Shown here piece after piece: positions 9,016-18,612 of a DNA stretch of 64,000 bases (the stretch's first letter is position 1; each line of letters begins with the position of its first letter). The stretch is taken from positions 3,534,001 through 3,598,000 of the forward strand of contig NZ_CP041036.1 of the NCBI RefSeq assembly GCF_006385555.1, given 5' to 3'. The translations under genes and the position numbers were made by a program. The notes under the pieces are model-generated. The model was not told the DNA's origin and did not search any database. It saw only the letters and a list, made by a program, of their open reading frames with translations. This DNA comes from Shewanella polaris (GTDB lineage Bacteria > Pseudomonadota > Gammaproteobacteria > Enterobacterales > Shewanellaceae).

Positions 9016-9336
9016 TTATTCATCCAAACTAAAATCCGTTAAATCAACATCGCTACTATCTGAAATTGGCTGCGCATCAAAATCTAATTGAGGCATGTGC
9101 GATGTTTGCTGGGTTTGTTGTTCCTGTTGCTTGGCTTTATGGATAGCATATTGACGACGTCGTTTACGCTGTAAACACAAACGGATTACGTCCTGTTTTC
9201 GCAACTCGCTGTAACTCATCCAGTTAAAACGTTCATCACGGCTTCGAAGACAACCCACACAATAGCCGCGACTGTCAGACTGACAAACGCCGATGCATGG
9301 ACTGGGCACCGCAAAAAAACTTAACTGTTCCATCAT
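9016..9336 (-). CDS. DUF1289 domain cysteine-cluster protein
   Basis: 106 residues. The N-terminal half is a DUF1289 domain: PSPCIGVCQSDSRGYCVGC followed by SRDERFNWMSYSELRK. The four cysteines in two CxxxC/CxxC-type pairs suggest a metal or Fe-S site. The C-terminal half is Gln-rich and acidic and probably disordered. Two adjacent ATGs (9336, 9333) could serve as start. Function unknown. It converges on the TetR gene with only about 15 bp between stops. Confidence 0.8.
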   Translation of the reverse strand: MMEQLSFFAVPSPCIGVCQSDSRGYCVGCLRSRDERFNWMSYSELRKQDVIRLCLQRKRRRQYAIHKAKQQEQQTQQTSHMPQLDFDAQPISDSSDVDLTDFSLDE

Positions 9337-9520
9337 TAGAGTCTTTAACCTTAGTATTGAATTTAGTACTTACCATCTAAATATACTATATAGTCATTAA
9401 TAGCTTGGATTGATAACTGCCATTCGCTTTATTAGCCAAAGTCACCACCAAACACCGTTAGGTTAAGGTTATACTAATTGAGTTAATTTTGTACATTATT
9501 GCGAGTTAATAGGAGGTTTC

Positions 9521-10099
9521 ATGAGTACATTAAGACATTCGGGTCAGTCGTTTTCACGAACTATCGCGTGGTGCAAGCACATTTTTATACTCTTCGCCTT
9601 AGTGTTACTAACTTCTTGTGCTACAAAACCTAAACAAGATTATGATGTTAATTACGACTTCTCGGTACTGAAAACATTCAGTCAACTCAGCGTAGAACAC
9701 ACTGATGATCCTTTAACTGCTGACCGAATTAATGATGGCATTAAACAAGCCTTAGTGAATCAAGGTTATGTATTTAAAGCCGACAATGCTGACTTTTTTG
9801 TTAACTATGCTTTCGTGACAGAAAACAAAGAAAAAGATTCAGGATTATCCATTGGCTTAGGCTCCGGCACTTGGGGATCTAATGGTGGAATTAGCCTTGG
9901 CACAAGTATAGGTATCCCATTAGGCAGTGACACCGCAAAAACGCAAACTATTCAAATTGATATTATCGACCCAGCTGACAAACGCTTGATTTGGCGCGGT
10001 AATGGTCAGTATCACTTTGATCAAGGTGGTGAAGATAAAGCAAAAGATATTAACAAGACTGTTGCGACTATTTTGGCGCAATTCCCGCCAAAAAAGTAA
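9521..10099 (+). CDS. DUF4136-type lipoprotein
   Basis: 192 residues. A long basic N-region and hydrophobic core end in the lipobox LLTSC, so the mature protein starts at a lipidated Cys. The remainder matches the DUF4136 pattern: YDVNYDFSVLKTFSQLS near the start, a central Gly/Ser-rich loop, and IIDPADKRLIWRGNGQ before the C-terminus, with a final ILAQFPPK. A canonical AGGAGG lies 5 bp before the ATG. Such proteins are envelope lipoproteins of unknown role. The gene has no clear operon partner. Confidence 0.8.
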   Translation: MSTLRHSGQSFSRTIAWCKHIFILFALVLLTSCATKPKQDYDVNYDFSVLKTFSQLSVEHTDDPLTADRINDGIKQALVNQGYVFKADNADFFVNYAFVTENKEKDSGLSIGLGSGTWGSNGGISLGTSIGIPLGSDTAKTQTIQIDIIDPADKRLIWRGNGQYHFDQGGEDKAKDINKTVATILAQFPPKK

Positions 10100-10255
10100 G
10101 ATGAAAATAGATAAAATGCAGTTTTATGGTTATAAAACTGCAATTATTTCAAACAGAGAATCCCACCTGATGAACTCACTAAACACAAATATCTGTTTAG
10201 CAATTAACGTCTACACGTTAAACTGCGCGTCACATTACTTTATTGATCTGTTGAA

Positions 10256-10900
10256 ATGACGACTGAAACTTACAATCAAGCTTTATTAACCCTTGCGCTG
10301 GCAGGAATAGAGGCCATAAACACCTCTGCATCGCAGCACAAAGCCGTCAGAACTGCTGCACAAGAAAGCCATTTTTTATGTAACTGGATGGTTGAGTCAT
10401 TAAAAACAAAACGGTTTTCTAAACTCGTCGCTGATGACTTGTCTGCTTGGATCCGCCAAGCGCGTAGTCAGGGTGCTGGGGCACAACTGACACGTTTATT
10501 AACCTGCATTGCCGATCAATATCAGCAAGCTAACAACAGTGTTATCGCTACAGGCACCGGACTAAAAAACCTATTGGCAGAGCTGTCCACACAACAATGG
10601 CTGGTAATCACCGATACCGATCTTGACAGTAAGCTTAAGCTCGACAGTGATGGCCAATCCAGTTTAATTATTTCTGCAAAAGAATTTAATCAGCATATTG
10701 TTGAAGATAATATTGTCAAAACAATTTCGATGTATATCCGTGGTGATGAAAAAATTGTGGCTAAGTTAGCTCTGCAGCAAGGTCTATTATTAAGCCAAGG
10801 TAATAAGAAAACATCACTTATTAAACATCATAAAACTTACACTTTAACCCCAAGAAATAATCATCCAAGTTTGTGTTTATTATGTCTTGAGCAATATTAA
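10256..10900 (+). CDS. DUF2913-like hypothetical protein
   Basis: 214 residues, soluble, largely helical, no signal peptide. The opening YNQALLTLALAGIEAI, then ESHFLCNWMVESLKTKRFSK and WIRQARSQGAGAQLTRLL, match my recollection of the DUF2913 family of Vibrio and Shewanella. The C-terminus contains LCLLCLEQY. No function is known and the neighbours give no clue. The ATG has no convincing Shine-Dalgarno, so the start is less sure. Confidence 0.6.
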   Translation: MTTETYNQALLTLALAGIEAINTSASQHKAVRTAAQESHFLCNWMVESLKTKRFSKLVADDLSAWIRQARSQGAGAQLTRLLTCIADQYQQANNSVIATGTGLKNLLAELSTQQWLVITDTDLDSKLKLDSDGQSSLIISAKEFNQHIVEDNIVKTISMYIRGDEKIVAKLALQQGLLLSQGNKKTSLIKHHKTYTLTPRNNHPSLCLLCLEQY

Positions 10901-10972
10901 ATCTAACGGACTTATTATTTGAATCTAAGTATTGATATAGCTTGATATTGACCATTTACAAGAAGGGATACT

Positions 10973-11710
10973 ATGAGAAAATACTACAGAATATACCTCT
11001 TATATTGGTTGATAACGTGTTGCTTTACGGTAAACGCTCAAACCATTTTAAAATATAATGTTAACGCGTCAAATGGCTGGATACCTTATTTTATCTCTAA
11101 CTCGCCGGATAATCCGGGTATTATTGGTGAGTTAGTTCCCTTGATATTATCCCAAGCAAATATCAGCATCGAAAACCATAACTTCCCCCCAAAAAGAACC
11201 AACTATGCTCTTGAAAATGGCTTACTCGACTTTGATATTGTCAGTCCTAGCTGGTTTGAAAATCAAGATCTGGGTGATGATTTTACGCAATCGATACCAA
11301 TATTAACCATCCAAGAAAACATTATCACCTTGGATAAGAATGCTCATAAATGGCAAGATATTAACCAAATTAAAGATAAGAGGATTGGTACCATTCGGGG
11401 TTATCTTTACCATAATGATACTAACTTTATACGAGTGGATTTTGCATCTGAACGAGAGTTAATAAAAGCATTACATAGAGAGCGAGTTAGTGCTGCTATT
11501 TCAGGTGACTTACCTGCATTATATTGGGCCAAACAATTAAATATCCCCATCACACTGGCTGCCATTCATTCAAAGGGCGAATTAGTACTACGCCTTCGCA
11601 AACAACATGCCATATTATTACCGCAAATCAATGCGGCAATAATACAACTGCAACAAAATGGCGCCGTCAACAAAATGATTAATAAATACACAAAAAAAAG
11701 AAGTATTTAA
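10973..11710 (+). CDS. Periplasmic solute-binding protein-like (SBP_bac_3), orphan
   Basis: 245 residues with an N-terminal signal peptide (basic MRKYYR, hydrophobic core, cleavage near VNAQ). The mature protein looks like an extracellular solute-binding family 3 domain: ILKYNVNASNGWIPYF, PGIIGELVPLILSQANI, FDIVSPSWF, then KDKRIGTIRGYLY for lobe 2. No permease or ATPase gene is adjacent. It may be a stand-alone binding protein or a sensory partner of a receptor elsewhere. AAGGGA lies upstream of the ATG. Confidence 0.7.
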   Translation: MRKYYRIYLLYWLITCCFTVNAQTILKYNVNASNGWIPYFISNSPDNPGIIGELVPLILSQANISIENHNFPPKRTNYALENGLLDFDIVSPSWFENQDLGDDFTQSIPILTIQENIITLDKNAHKWQDINQIKDKRIGTIRGYLYHNDTNFIRVDFASERELIKALHRERVSAAISGDLPALYWAKQLNIPITLAAIHSKGELVLRLRKQHAILLPQINAAIIQLQQNGAVNKMINKYTKKRSI

Positions 11711-11735
11711 TCAACTATAACGAATTAACTAGAGT

Positions 11736-12308
11736 TTAAAACGGATTAACACTGTAACCTTCATTCGCCAATATTGCATGTGCTGTTAATGCCGATAATG
11801 CCATGTCTACGCCAGGCAGTAAATCGTCTGGTGTAATGCCATAATATGCAGCGGTCTGGCCACACACATAAAACTTAACGCCTTGTTTAACCAATTGTGC
11901 TATTAAGTCAGTATTTACATTTTTTTGCCCTGCATTAATCGGCTGATAAAAACTATCCTTAGTCATATCATTAGCGGCTTTACCATGCACAACCATGGCG
12001 AGTGAAATGTCTTCAAGCTTAACCCCTGCGGCCACATGCATATTAATAAAGCGCGCTAACGTATTAATACTTCGGTTTAATTCTGCTGGTTTGGATGCGT
12101 TACTTAAATCAAAAGCGACTTTAAACTTCATATCTGCTGGTATGACTAAACTGCTATTTACTTCAGCCACTTTGCCATAATCTTTAATTACAGGGCCTGA
12201 TTTAAATGCTTCGACACCAGCCATTGCCATAAATGATGAACACGTAATTAACGTAACCAGTGTTGATGTAACAACACCTTTACTCATTGAATGTAAACTG
12301 ACTTTCAT
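11736..12308 (-). CDS. Exported DsrE/DsrF-like family protein
   Basis: 190 residues with a signal peptide ending near FMAMAG. The mature part has the DsrE-like pattern: FKVAFDLSNASKPAELNRSINTLARF, a helix-strand, DISLAMVVHGKAAND, and the single conserved Cys in VKFYVCGQTAAYYGI. Cytoplasmic DsrE proteins relay sulfur; exported relatives are annotated only by fold. AGGAAG precedes the ATG. It converges on the solute-binding gene with a 25-bp gap. Sulfur handling in the periplasm is a guess based on the retained Cys. Confidence 0.75.
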   Translation of the reverse strand: MKVSLHSMSKGVVTSTLVTLITCSSFMAMAGVEAFKSGPVIKDYGKVAEVNSSLVIPADMKFKVAFDLSNASKPAELNRSINTLARFINMHVAAGVKLEDISLAMVVHGKAANDMTKDSFYQPINAGQKNVNTDLIAQLVKQGVKFYVCGQTAAYYGITPDDLLPGVDMALSALTAHAILANEGYSVNPF

Positions 12309-12422
12309 TATGTTGATCTTCCTAATCTCTATTTTTACAACTACTCTAGCATAGATTAACGCTTAGGTTTTAGGCTGTTTCTGAGTATAATTGCGACTTC
12401 AATTATGTGAAGACTGAATGAT

Positions 12423-12917
12423 ATGCCAATCCGCCTAATTACCACTACAGACTGGCCCGCTATTATGGCGATCCAAGCGCAATGTTATGTCGAACTCACG
12501 CCGGAATCGCTAAGTGTCATGCAAAGTAAATGGCAAACTTCACCCTCAAGTTGCTGGGTATTTGAGCATAACAATCAAATGTTAGCCTACGCGCTTGTTC
12601 ACCCTTGGCGGCAAGGTGATGCCCCGTCATTGGATACCGAAATCAATGGACAGATTAATGCTGATAGCTGGTATTTACACGACATGGCCATCTCACCCAG
12701 CGCTCAAGGCATGGGCATTGGTAAAAAGCTGTTTAATTATATCGTTAAACAGGCAAAAACATTGGCCGTTAATGGTATTGGATTAGTCGCAGTGCAAGGT
12801 GCACATACTTACTGGCAGAAACAAGGATTCAAACCAGACAGCACTTCAGTAAAACTGACTAAGTCACTAGACAGTTATCCCGCTGGTGCATGTTACCTGT
12901 ATTTATCTTTATCATAA
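12423..12917 (+). CDS. GNAT family N-acetyltransferase
   Basis: 164 residues, the size of a single GNAT domain. The acetyl-CoA pyrophosphate loop motif A is visible as MAISPSAQGMGIGKKLFNYI, preceded by WYLHD (beta 4). Motif B is VNGIGLVAVQGAHTYWQKQGF. The acceptor substrate cannot be deduced. It lies 10 bp upstream of the DUF486 pseudogene on the same strand. Confidence 0.85.
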   Translation: MPIRLITTTDWPAIMAIQAQCYVELTPESLSVMQSKWQTSPSSCWVFEHNNQMLAYALVHPWRQGDAPSLDTEINGQINADSWYLHDMAISPSAQGMGIGKKLFNYIVKQAKTLAVNGIGLVAVQGAHTYWQKQGFKPDSTSVKLTKSLDSYPAGACYLYLSLS

Positions 12918-12927
12918 GGTCTATCTA

Positions 12928-13264
12928 ATGCGCCCATCAGTCATCACCATCGGTTTGTTGTGTATTAGACTTTTGCTTGGTATGGCCATTTAAAGACCTT
13001 AAACGGTAAGTCATGGATTATCGATGCTTTAGTGAGCTGGAGGATTGCCTTATTCGAATATTTATTGCAAGTTCCTGCAAATCGTCTTGGTTATACCGCG
13101 ATGAACGTGGGACAATTAAAGATTCTGTAAGAGGTCATCAGCTTATGTGTATTTGTCCCTTTTGCCGTTTGGTATCTCAAAGAGCCCTTAAAGCCTGACT
13201 ATTTATGGGCAGGGTTATGCCTTTAGATGCCGTATTCTTTATATTTAAAAGTGAATTACATTAA
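12928..13264 (+). pseudogene. DUF486 (small DMT-type membrane protein) pseudogene
   Basis: Conceptual translation across frames gives a full DUF486 protein: MRPSVITIGLLC, then FAWYGHLKTLNGKSWIID, ALVSWRIALFEYLLQVPANR, LGYTAMNVGQLKIL, EVISLCVFVPFAVWYLKEPL, KPDYLWAGLCL and DAVFFIFKSELH with TAA at 13262. Three lesions break it. A small frameshifting deletion after codon 12 removes the usual SN-FMT segment. An in-frame TAA at 13128-13130 replaces the expected Gln/Glu codon of ILQEV. A frameshift near 13222 shifts the last dozen codons. The short open frame at 13013-13198 is an out-of-phase reading of this relic. The remnant is still highly family-like, so loss looks recent. Confidence 0.85.
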
Positions 13265-13279
13265 TTTCAGGAGTTATCC

Positions 13280-13534
13280 ATGGCACGCCAAGTGATTTAT
13301 ACCTTTAAAGGCCAAAGCAAAACTATCGCCTTTAGCTATGACATACATCGTGATCTTTATGAAGCAGCAGCTGAAGCTGAAGGTATTGATTTAAAAAACT
13401 TTTTGGCCATGGAACAACAAGTTGCCTTAACCTCAAAAAAAGGTGCCAAAGCTGAAAAAGAATTTCGTAAAACCGAGTTCGCACGTTTTGGTTTTACGAG
13501 TATCAAATTTGTTCGTGAAGATGACGAAGTTTAG
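13280..13534 (+). CDS. Small conserved protein (DUF2960-like)
   Basis: 84 residues, charged, no membrane segment. The pattern MARQVIYTFKGQSKTIAFSY then HRDLYEAAAEAEGIDLKNFL matches my recollection of DUF2960, restricted to Shewanella, Vibrio and relatives. CAGGAG lies 8 bp before the ATG. Function unknown. It is followed after 27 bp by an RDD gene on the same strand and may be co-transcribed. Confidence 0.72.
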   Translation: MARQVIYTFKGQSKTIAFSYDIHRDLYEAAAEAEGIDLKNFLAMEQQVALTSKKGAKAEKEFRKTEFARFGFTSIKFVREDDEV

Positions 13535-13561
13535 CCATTTGGCTTATTGTAAGGATCCGCT

Positions 13562-14071
13562 ATGTTTAATTCAGACCATGCTAATTTCCCTCGGGCGAGC
13601 TTCTTTCGCCGTTTAGGTGCAATGATGTACGACTCAGTACTTGCTGTTGCGGTTTTCATGTTTGCCGGTGCGTTAGGTTTTGGTATTTTTTTCGGGCTGC
13701 ACAGTAGCGGACTTATCGCAATGAATGGCCATGAAGATGTATCAGACTTACTTAATAACACACCGATTTACCATGGCCTTTATCAACTCTGGATAGCCAT
13801 TTGTGTCGGCGGGTTTTATGCTCTGTTTTGGAGTAAAGGCGGGCAAACATTAGGCATGCGGGCTTGGCGACTCAAAGTTCAACACCCTAATGGCCAAAAT
13901 CTAAGTTTTATTACCGCATGTGCTCGGGTAGTTTGGTCTTTATTAGGTATTGGCAATCTGTGGATTCTCATCAATGATGACAAATTAGCATTACAAGACA
14001 TGATGACTCGTTCTGAAGTTGTGGTGTTGTCAGTAGAAGCTAACCAAATGCGTAACTGGCATGGTGCATAG
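13562..14071 (+). CDS. RDD family membrane protein
   Basis: 169 residues. The name-giving Arg-Asp-Asp pattern appears as ASFFRRLGAMMYDSVLAVAV in the first helix. Two more hydrophobic segments follow (about 68-90 region and GFYALFWSKGGQTLGMRAW). GGQTLGMRAWRLKV is diagnostic. RDD proteins are inner-membrane proteins of mostly unknown role, some proposed as ion exchangers. TAAGGA precedes the ATG, and a strong terminator follows at 14109. Confidence 0.85.
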   Translation: MFNSDHANFPRASFFRRLGAMMYDSVLAVAVFMFAGALGFGIFFGLHSSGLIAMNGHEDVSDLLNNTPIYHGLYQLWIAICVGGFYALFWSKGGQTLGMRAWRLKVQHPNGQNLSFITACARVVWSLLGIGNLWILINDDKLALQDMMTRSEVVVLSVEANQMRNWHGA

Positions 14072-14108
14072 CTAACCTAATACAGCACTTAGTTAAGTAT
14101 TAAGTAAC

Positions 14109-14140
14109 AAAAATGGCAACCAACAGGTTGCCATTTTTTT
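14109..14140 (+). terminator. Rho-independent terminator after the RDD gene
   Basis: Stem AAAAATGGCAAC (14109-14120) pairs with GTTGCCATTTTT (14127-14138) across a 6-nt loop and ends in a T-run. It can also serve lptG on the other strand. Confidence 0.85.
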
Positions 14141-14193
14141 ATTCTATTTCACACACTCTATTTATACATAAACTGTTGATAAAAAATTGTTGA

Positions 14194-15252
14194 TTATTTA
14201 CGAATATAATACAAAGCTAATCCCGTGAACAATATGCTCGGCGCTATAGCCCCTACTGCGGCGGGTAATTCATACACTATGCTCATAGGACCAAATATCT
14301 GGTTACTGATATAAAAGCTAAATCCAGCCACTACACCCAGCAACACACGAGCCCCCATAGTAACAGTTCGTAATGGGCCAAATACAAATGACAATGCCAC
14401 TAACATCATTACAGCCACGGTCACGGGTTGCATAATTTTGCGCCATAACGCTAACTCATAACGACTTGGGTCTTGTTGATTAACTTCTAAATAATCCAAA
14501 TAATCAATGAGTCCACTTATAGAAAGCGCCTCAGGTTTTACCGACACTACGCTTAACTTATCAGGCGTTAATGAGGACTGCCATACATCAGTATCAAGAT
14601 GCTCACGAATAACACGATCACCTTTTACAGTAGTATTTTCAACAGTGGTTAATTGCCAAGCATTATCAGTGAATGCCGCTGTTTTAGCATGTGTCACTCT
14701 GGTTAGTTCTTGCTGATCACTAAACTCATACAAGCTAATATTATTCAAAGTGTTAATATCTAATACTTCACCAATATTAACAAATAAGTCACCATCTTTA
14801 GCCCAAATACCACGATGAGACTTTATTAAACTGCCACCCGATATTTTAGTTGCCTGCAGTTCTTTAGCACTTTTTTCAGCAATAGGTGCGCCCCACTCAC
14901 CCAGCGCCATCACTAAAATCATCAAAGGTATTGCCGTTTTCATCGCAGATTGAGTTATTTGTAAGCGTGACATACCAGAGGCTTGCATCACGACTAATTC
15001 TGAATTTGATGCCAACATGCCCATACCAATTAATGCTCCAAGCAATACCGCCATTGGGAAAAACATTTCAATATCTCGAGGCACTAAAAACAGAACATAA
15101 ATCGCCGCATCCATCATGGTATAAGCACCACGACCAACAACGCGTAATTGGTCTACCCACTTAATAATCCCAGATAATCCTGTCAAAATAAGTAAACATA
15201 AACTTGATGTGCCGATAATCATGCGGGCGATATAAAGATCTAATATTCTCAT
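14194..15252 (-). CDS. lptG: LPS export ABC transporter permease LptG
   Basis: 352 residues, YjgP/YjgQ family. Six transmembrane helices (three N-terminal, three C-terminal) surround a periplasmic beta-jellyroll of about 130 residues. N-terminal MRILDLYIARMIIGTS and the coupling-helix region MASNSELVVMQASGMSRLQI are typical. With LptF and the LptB ATPase it extracts lipopolysaccharide from the inner membrane and passes it to LptC/LptA. Its ATG overlaps the lptF stop by 4 bp, indicating translational coupling. Confidence 0.95.
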   Translation of the reverse strand: MRILDLYIARMIIGTSSLCLLILTGLSGIIKWVDQLRVVGRGAYTMMDAAIYVLFLVPRDIEMFFPMAVLLGALIGMGMLASNSELVVMQASGMSRLQITQSAMKTAIPLMILVMALGEWGAPIAEKSAKELQATKISGGSLIKSHRGIWAKDGDLFVNIGEVLDINTLNNISLYEFSDQQELTRVTHAKTAAFTDNAWQLTTVENTTVKGDRVIREHLDTDVWQSSLTPDKLSVVSVKPEALSISGLIDYLDYLEVNQQDPSRYELALWRKIMQPVTVAVMMLVALSFVFGPLRTVTMGARVLLGVVAGFSFYISNQIFGPMSIVYELPAAVGAIAPSILFTGLALYYIRK

Positions 15253-16361
15253 GCAGTCACCTGCTTGCGTTTAAATAAATTTAGGAATTTCATCCCTGTA
15301 GGGCGTTCTTTAATTAACAACAACAGCCCTAACATCAACGCAAACCCGTGGATCCACCACATGCCTAAAAACTGTGGTATCACCTCATCTTGCAACGCTT
15401 TTTTACCTGCAACCATTAATCCGAAATACCCTAAGTACAGCAAAATTGCTGGAAACATCTTAGCAAACTTACCCTGACGTACATTCACTCGCGCTAATGG
15501 CACAGCAATCAAAGTGAGCAATGGAATTGAAATAGGAATGGCCAGTCTCCATTGAAATTCTGCTGCTGCTTCTGGGCCTGGAGTATCTAACAACTCATCA
15601 AAGGGTAATGCCGATAATTTACGTCGACGCTCATCCACTTCCTGTTCTTTGATTTCCATTTTATAGCCACCAAACGCTATCACCTGCAACTCAAGTGACC
15701 TAGGGCTACCTTGATAACGGAAGCCATTTTCAAGTTGTAACTGTTGGCTACCAATATTATCTTCAATCACTCGACCTTTATTGGCGACAACAATATTTGT
15801 TAGACCATTTTCGTCTTCTGGATCGGGAAGCTGTGCAACAAAAACCTTATCTAATGTATTGTCTTTATTTATTTTTTCGACAAATAATACCGCTCGACCA
15901 TTAGGGCTTTCTTGAAAACGCCCCTGAGTTAATGCCGCTAGACCAGCTTCTGATTGCGCTTTTTCTAAGACTTGATTTTGGCGTTCTTCAGCCCAAGGTC
16001 CTACATAAATCGATAAATATGCGGTAAACAACAAATTAGCAAAAGCCACCAATAAGGTGACTCGGGTGACATACCATTCACTCACGCCTACACTGTGTAA
16101 TACCACCATTTCATTTTCGGCATACATTCGACCGTGAGCAAGCAATATCCCTAAAAAGAAACTTAACGGTAATACTAATACGGTTAATTGAGGTAAATTT
16201 AACCCTAATAATGTCATCACTAATGAAGCGGGAAATTCACCGTCCGATGCGTCAGCTAACACTCGCACAAATTGTTGGCTGATAAAAATAGTTAACAACA
16301 CTAAAAGTACCGCGAATTGTGCTTTTAAAACTTCACGAATAAGATATCTAAATACAATCAC
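15249..16361 (-). CDS. lptF: LPS export ABC transporter permease LptF
   Basis: 370 residues, partner of LptG. N-terminal MIVFRYLIREVLKAQFAVLL, LLAHGRMYAENEMVVLHSVG and the C-terminal set of three helices are family-typical. A periplasmic jellyroll lies between (about residues 130-260). It is essential in most Gram-negatives for LPS transport. It is divergent from pepA, as in many gammaproteobacteria, with about 270 bp between the two starts. Confidence 0.95.
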   Translation of the reverse strand: MIVFRYLIREVLKAQFAVLLVLLTIFISQQFVRVLADASDGEFPASLVMTLLGLNLPQLTVLVLPLSFFLGILLAHGRMYAENEMVVLHSVGVSEWYVTRVTLLVAFANLLFTAYLSIYVGPWAEERQNQVLEKAQSEAGLAALTQGRFQESPNGRAVLFVEKINKDNTLDKVFVAQLPDPEDENGLTNIVVANKGRVIEDNIGSQQLQLENGFRYQGSPRSLELQVIAFGGYKMEIKEQEVDERRRKLSALPFDELLDTPGPEAAAEFQWRLAIPISIPLLTLIAVPLARVNVRQGKFAKMFPAILLYLGYFGLMVAGKKALQDEVIPQFLGMWWIHGFALMLGLLLLIKERPTGMKFLNLFKRKQVTA

Positions 16362-16634
16362 AAGTAGGATCCGGTGGCTAAACTTATCTTTTTACTGGTA
16401 TCAGAGCAACTTTCATGTAAACTGTCTACTTTCAACAGTTTTGCTAGTTTTCTGACCAGCGCGGAAGGTGCTTTGGGGTCATGGTTAACATCTATTTTGG
16501 CTGTCAATTTACGCCTCTTTTTCGTTAATATCCCCAAATACTGAACACCTTTTCGTTGATTATATGCCAGATGGCCTAATGCAAACATTATCTAATAAAT
16601 TTAAATATTTGTCTTTAAGAATCTAGGAGTGCTC

Positions 16635-18143
16635 ATGGAGTTTAGCGTAAAGAGCGGCAGCCCCGAAAAGCAACGTTCAGCCTGCATCGTTGTCGGCGTA
16701 TACGAACCTCGCCGTCTGTCTGGTATCGCAGAGCAATTGGATAAAATAAGTGAAGGTTACATCAGTAACCTACTTCGTCGTGGTGACCTTGAAGGAAAAC
16801 CAGGACAAATGTTGCTATTGCATCACGTGCCAAATGTATTAAGTGAACGTGTGTTACTGGTTGGTTGTGGCAAAGAGCGTGAGTTAGACGAGCGCCAATA
16901 CAAACAAATTATCACAAAAACCATTAGTACCCTTAATGAAACGGGTTCAATGGAAGCCGTATGCTTCTTAACTGAATTGCATGTCAAAGGCCGCGACACC
17001 TACTGGAAAGTTCGCCAAGCCATTGAAAGCACTAAAAACAGTTTATACTCATTTGACGCATTAAAAACTCGTAAAGGCGAAACTCGTCGTCCATTACGTA
17101 AAATGGTATTCAATGTGCCGACACGCCGTGAATTAACCATTGGTGAGCGTGCGATTGAGCATGGTACAGCAGTTTCTTCGGGTATGCATTTATGCCGCGA
17201 TGTAGCTAATATGCCACCTAACATTTGTAACCCTGCTTATTTAGCATCTCAAGCCCGTCAAATGGCTGAAGTGCATGAAAACCTTACTGTCACGACTATT
17301 GGCGAAGAGCAAATGGCTAAGTTAGGCATGAACGCTTACCTTGCTGTTGGCCGTGCTAGCGCAAACGAATCTATCATGACAGTGATGGAATATCAGGGCG
17401 CAGTAAACAGCACAGAAAAGCCAATTGTACTCGTAGGTAAAGGATTAACGTTTGACTCTGGTGGGATTTCATTAAAGCCAGGCGAAGCCATGGACGAAAT
17501 GAAATACGACATGGGCGGCGCTGCGGGTGTGATTGGCACCATGAAAGCGTTATGCGAAATGAAATTACCTATCAACGTTATTGGTATATTAGCTGGCTGT
17601 GAAAACATGCCTGCCGGTAATGCTTATCGCCCTGGTGACATTTTAACCACTATGTCAGGTCAAACGGTTGAAGTACTTAATACTGATGCTGAAGGCCGTT
17701 TAGTGCTATGTGACGTATTAACCTACGTTGAGCGCTTTGAACCTGAATTAGTCATTGATACAGCCACTTTAACCGGTGCTTGTGTTATTGCATTAGGTAA
17801 ACACGCTTCAGGCTTGTTTAGTTCTCATAACCCATTGGCACATGAGATCCTTAATGCTGGTGAGCAAAGTGGTGACCGTGCGTGGCGCATGCCATTATGG
17901 GATGAATATCAAGACATGCTTGATAGCCCATTTGCCGACATGACTAACTTAGGCGGCCGTCCAGCAGGTTCAATCACTGCGGCATGCTTCTTATCGCGTT
18001 TCGCTAAGAAGTATAACTGGGCACATTTAGATGTCGCAGGTACAGCTTGGAACAGCGGTGCGAACAAAGGCTCTACAGGTCGTCCAGTTCCGATTTTAAG
18101 CCAGTTCTTAATTAACCGCGCTGGTGTTGAAATTAGCGAGTAA
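16635..18143 (+). CDS. pepA: Leucyl aminopeptidase PepA
   Basis: 502 residues from ATG 16635, which has AGGAG five bases upstream; an in-frame GTG at 16629 overlaps that site. M17 family: di-zinc ligands and catalytic residues lie in [25 protein letters not shown] and the signature NTDAEGR (349-355). The hexameric cytosolic enzyme removes N-terminal residues from peptides. PepA also acts as a DNA-binding protein in Xer recombination and carAB control in E. coli. A strong terminator follows. Confidence 0.96.
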   Translation: MEFSVKSGSPEKQRSACIVVGVYEPRRLSGIAEQLDKISEGYISNLLRRGDLEGKPGQMLLLHHVPNVLSERVLLVGCGKERELDERQYKQIITKTISTLNETGSMEAVCFLTELHVKGRDTYWKVRQAIESTKNSLYSFDALKTRKGETRRPLRKMVFNVPTRRELTIGERAIEHGTAVSSGMHLCRDVANMPPNICNPAYLASQARQMAEVHENLTVTTIGEEQMAKLGMNAYLAVGRASANESIMTVMEYQGAVNSTEKPIVLVGKGLTFDSGGISLKPGEAMDEMKYDMGGAAGVIGTMKALCEMKLPINVIGILAGCENMPAGNAYRPGDILTTMSGQTVEVLNTDAEGRLVLCDVLTYVERFEPELVIDTATLTGACVIALGKHASGLFSSHNPLAHEILNAGEQSGDRAWRMPLWDEYQDMLDSPFADMTNLGGRPAGSITAACFLSRFAKKYNWAHLDVAGTAWNSGANKGSTGRPVPILSQFLINRAGVEISE

Positions 18144-18163
18144 ACCTTAGGTTTAACGCATAT

Positions 18164-18196
18164 AAAAAGGGTAAAGCGAATGCTTTACCCTTTTTT
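18164..18196 (+). terminator. Rho-independent terminator after pepA
   Basis: AAAAAGGGTAAAGC (18164-18177), loop GAAT, GCTTTACCCTTTTTT (18182-18196). The 14-bp stem followed by a U-run is textbook. Confidence 0.9.
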
Positions 18197-18612
18197 GTTA
18201 CTGCACTTTTTGTGAAGCGTTTAATGATCAGTCATTACAGGGGATTTATCATTCCATAAAAATATACCCACAACAAACCAGTCAATTTATCAGTCTTACC
18301 TAGAGAATATCTATACCAATGTAGGTAATGTTTTCTCATCATTTCACACGAATAAATTATCCTTATGCTGTATCAAACAGATTTAAATAACAATTCATCA
18401 AGTATGTGGTGATCCGCTGTCTTAAAAAACAATTAATTACACAGAAATAACGCATCAATAGATTCAGCTTTTGCCAAAAATTGATTAAAATTAAAAGATA
18501 AGCTCCTAATAATGAGCGATATATTTGTCTATATGTCGCATAATATGGTAGCTTGTTTATTGAACAATTGAATATTGAATTAATATTCAAACTCACAATC
18601 AGAAGGAATTGA
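18197..18612. other. Intergenic region with no supported gene
   Basis: About 415 bp of AT-rich sequence between the pepA terminator and a solute-binding gene. A 98-codon minus-strand open frame exists here but has no family resemblance, no ribosome-binding site and low-complexity hydrophobic composition. I see no repeats or clear operator. Confidence 0.5.

Noticed and set aside
10002..10259. 85-codon plus-strand frame between the lipoprotein and DUF2913-like genes
   Set aside because: About 100 bp overlap with the lipoprotein gene in another frame, no ribosome-binding site and a basic low-complexity product.
13013..13198. 61-codon plus-strand open frame
   Set aside because: It is an out-of-phase reading of the DUF486 pseudogene; the real protein signal is in another frame.
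16358..16588. 76-codon minus-strand frame upstream of lptF
   Set aside because: It overlaps the lptF start and lies in the lptF/pepA divergent promoter region; composition is not protein-like and no family is recognised.
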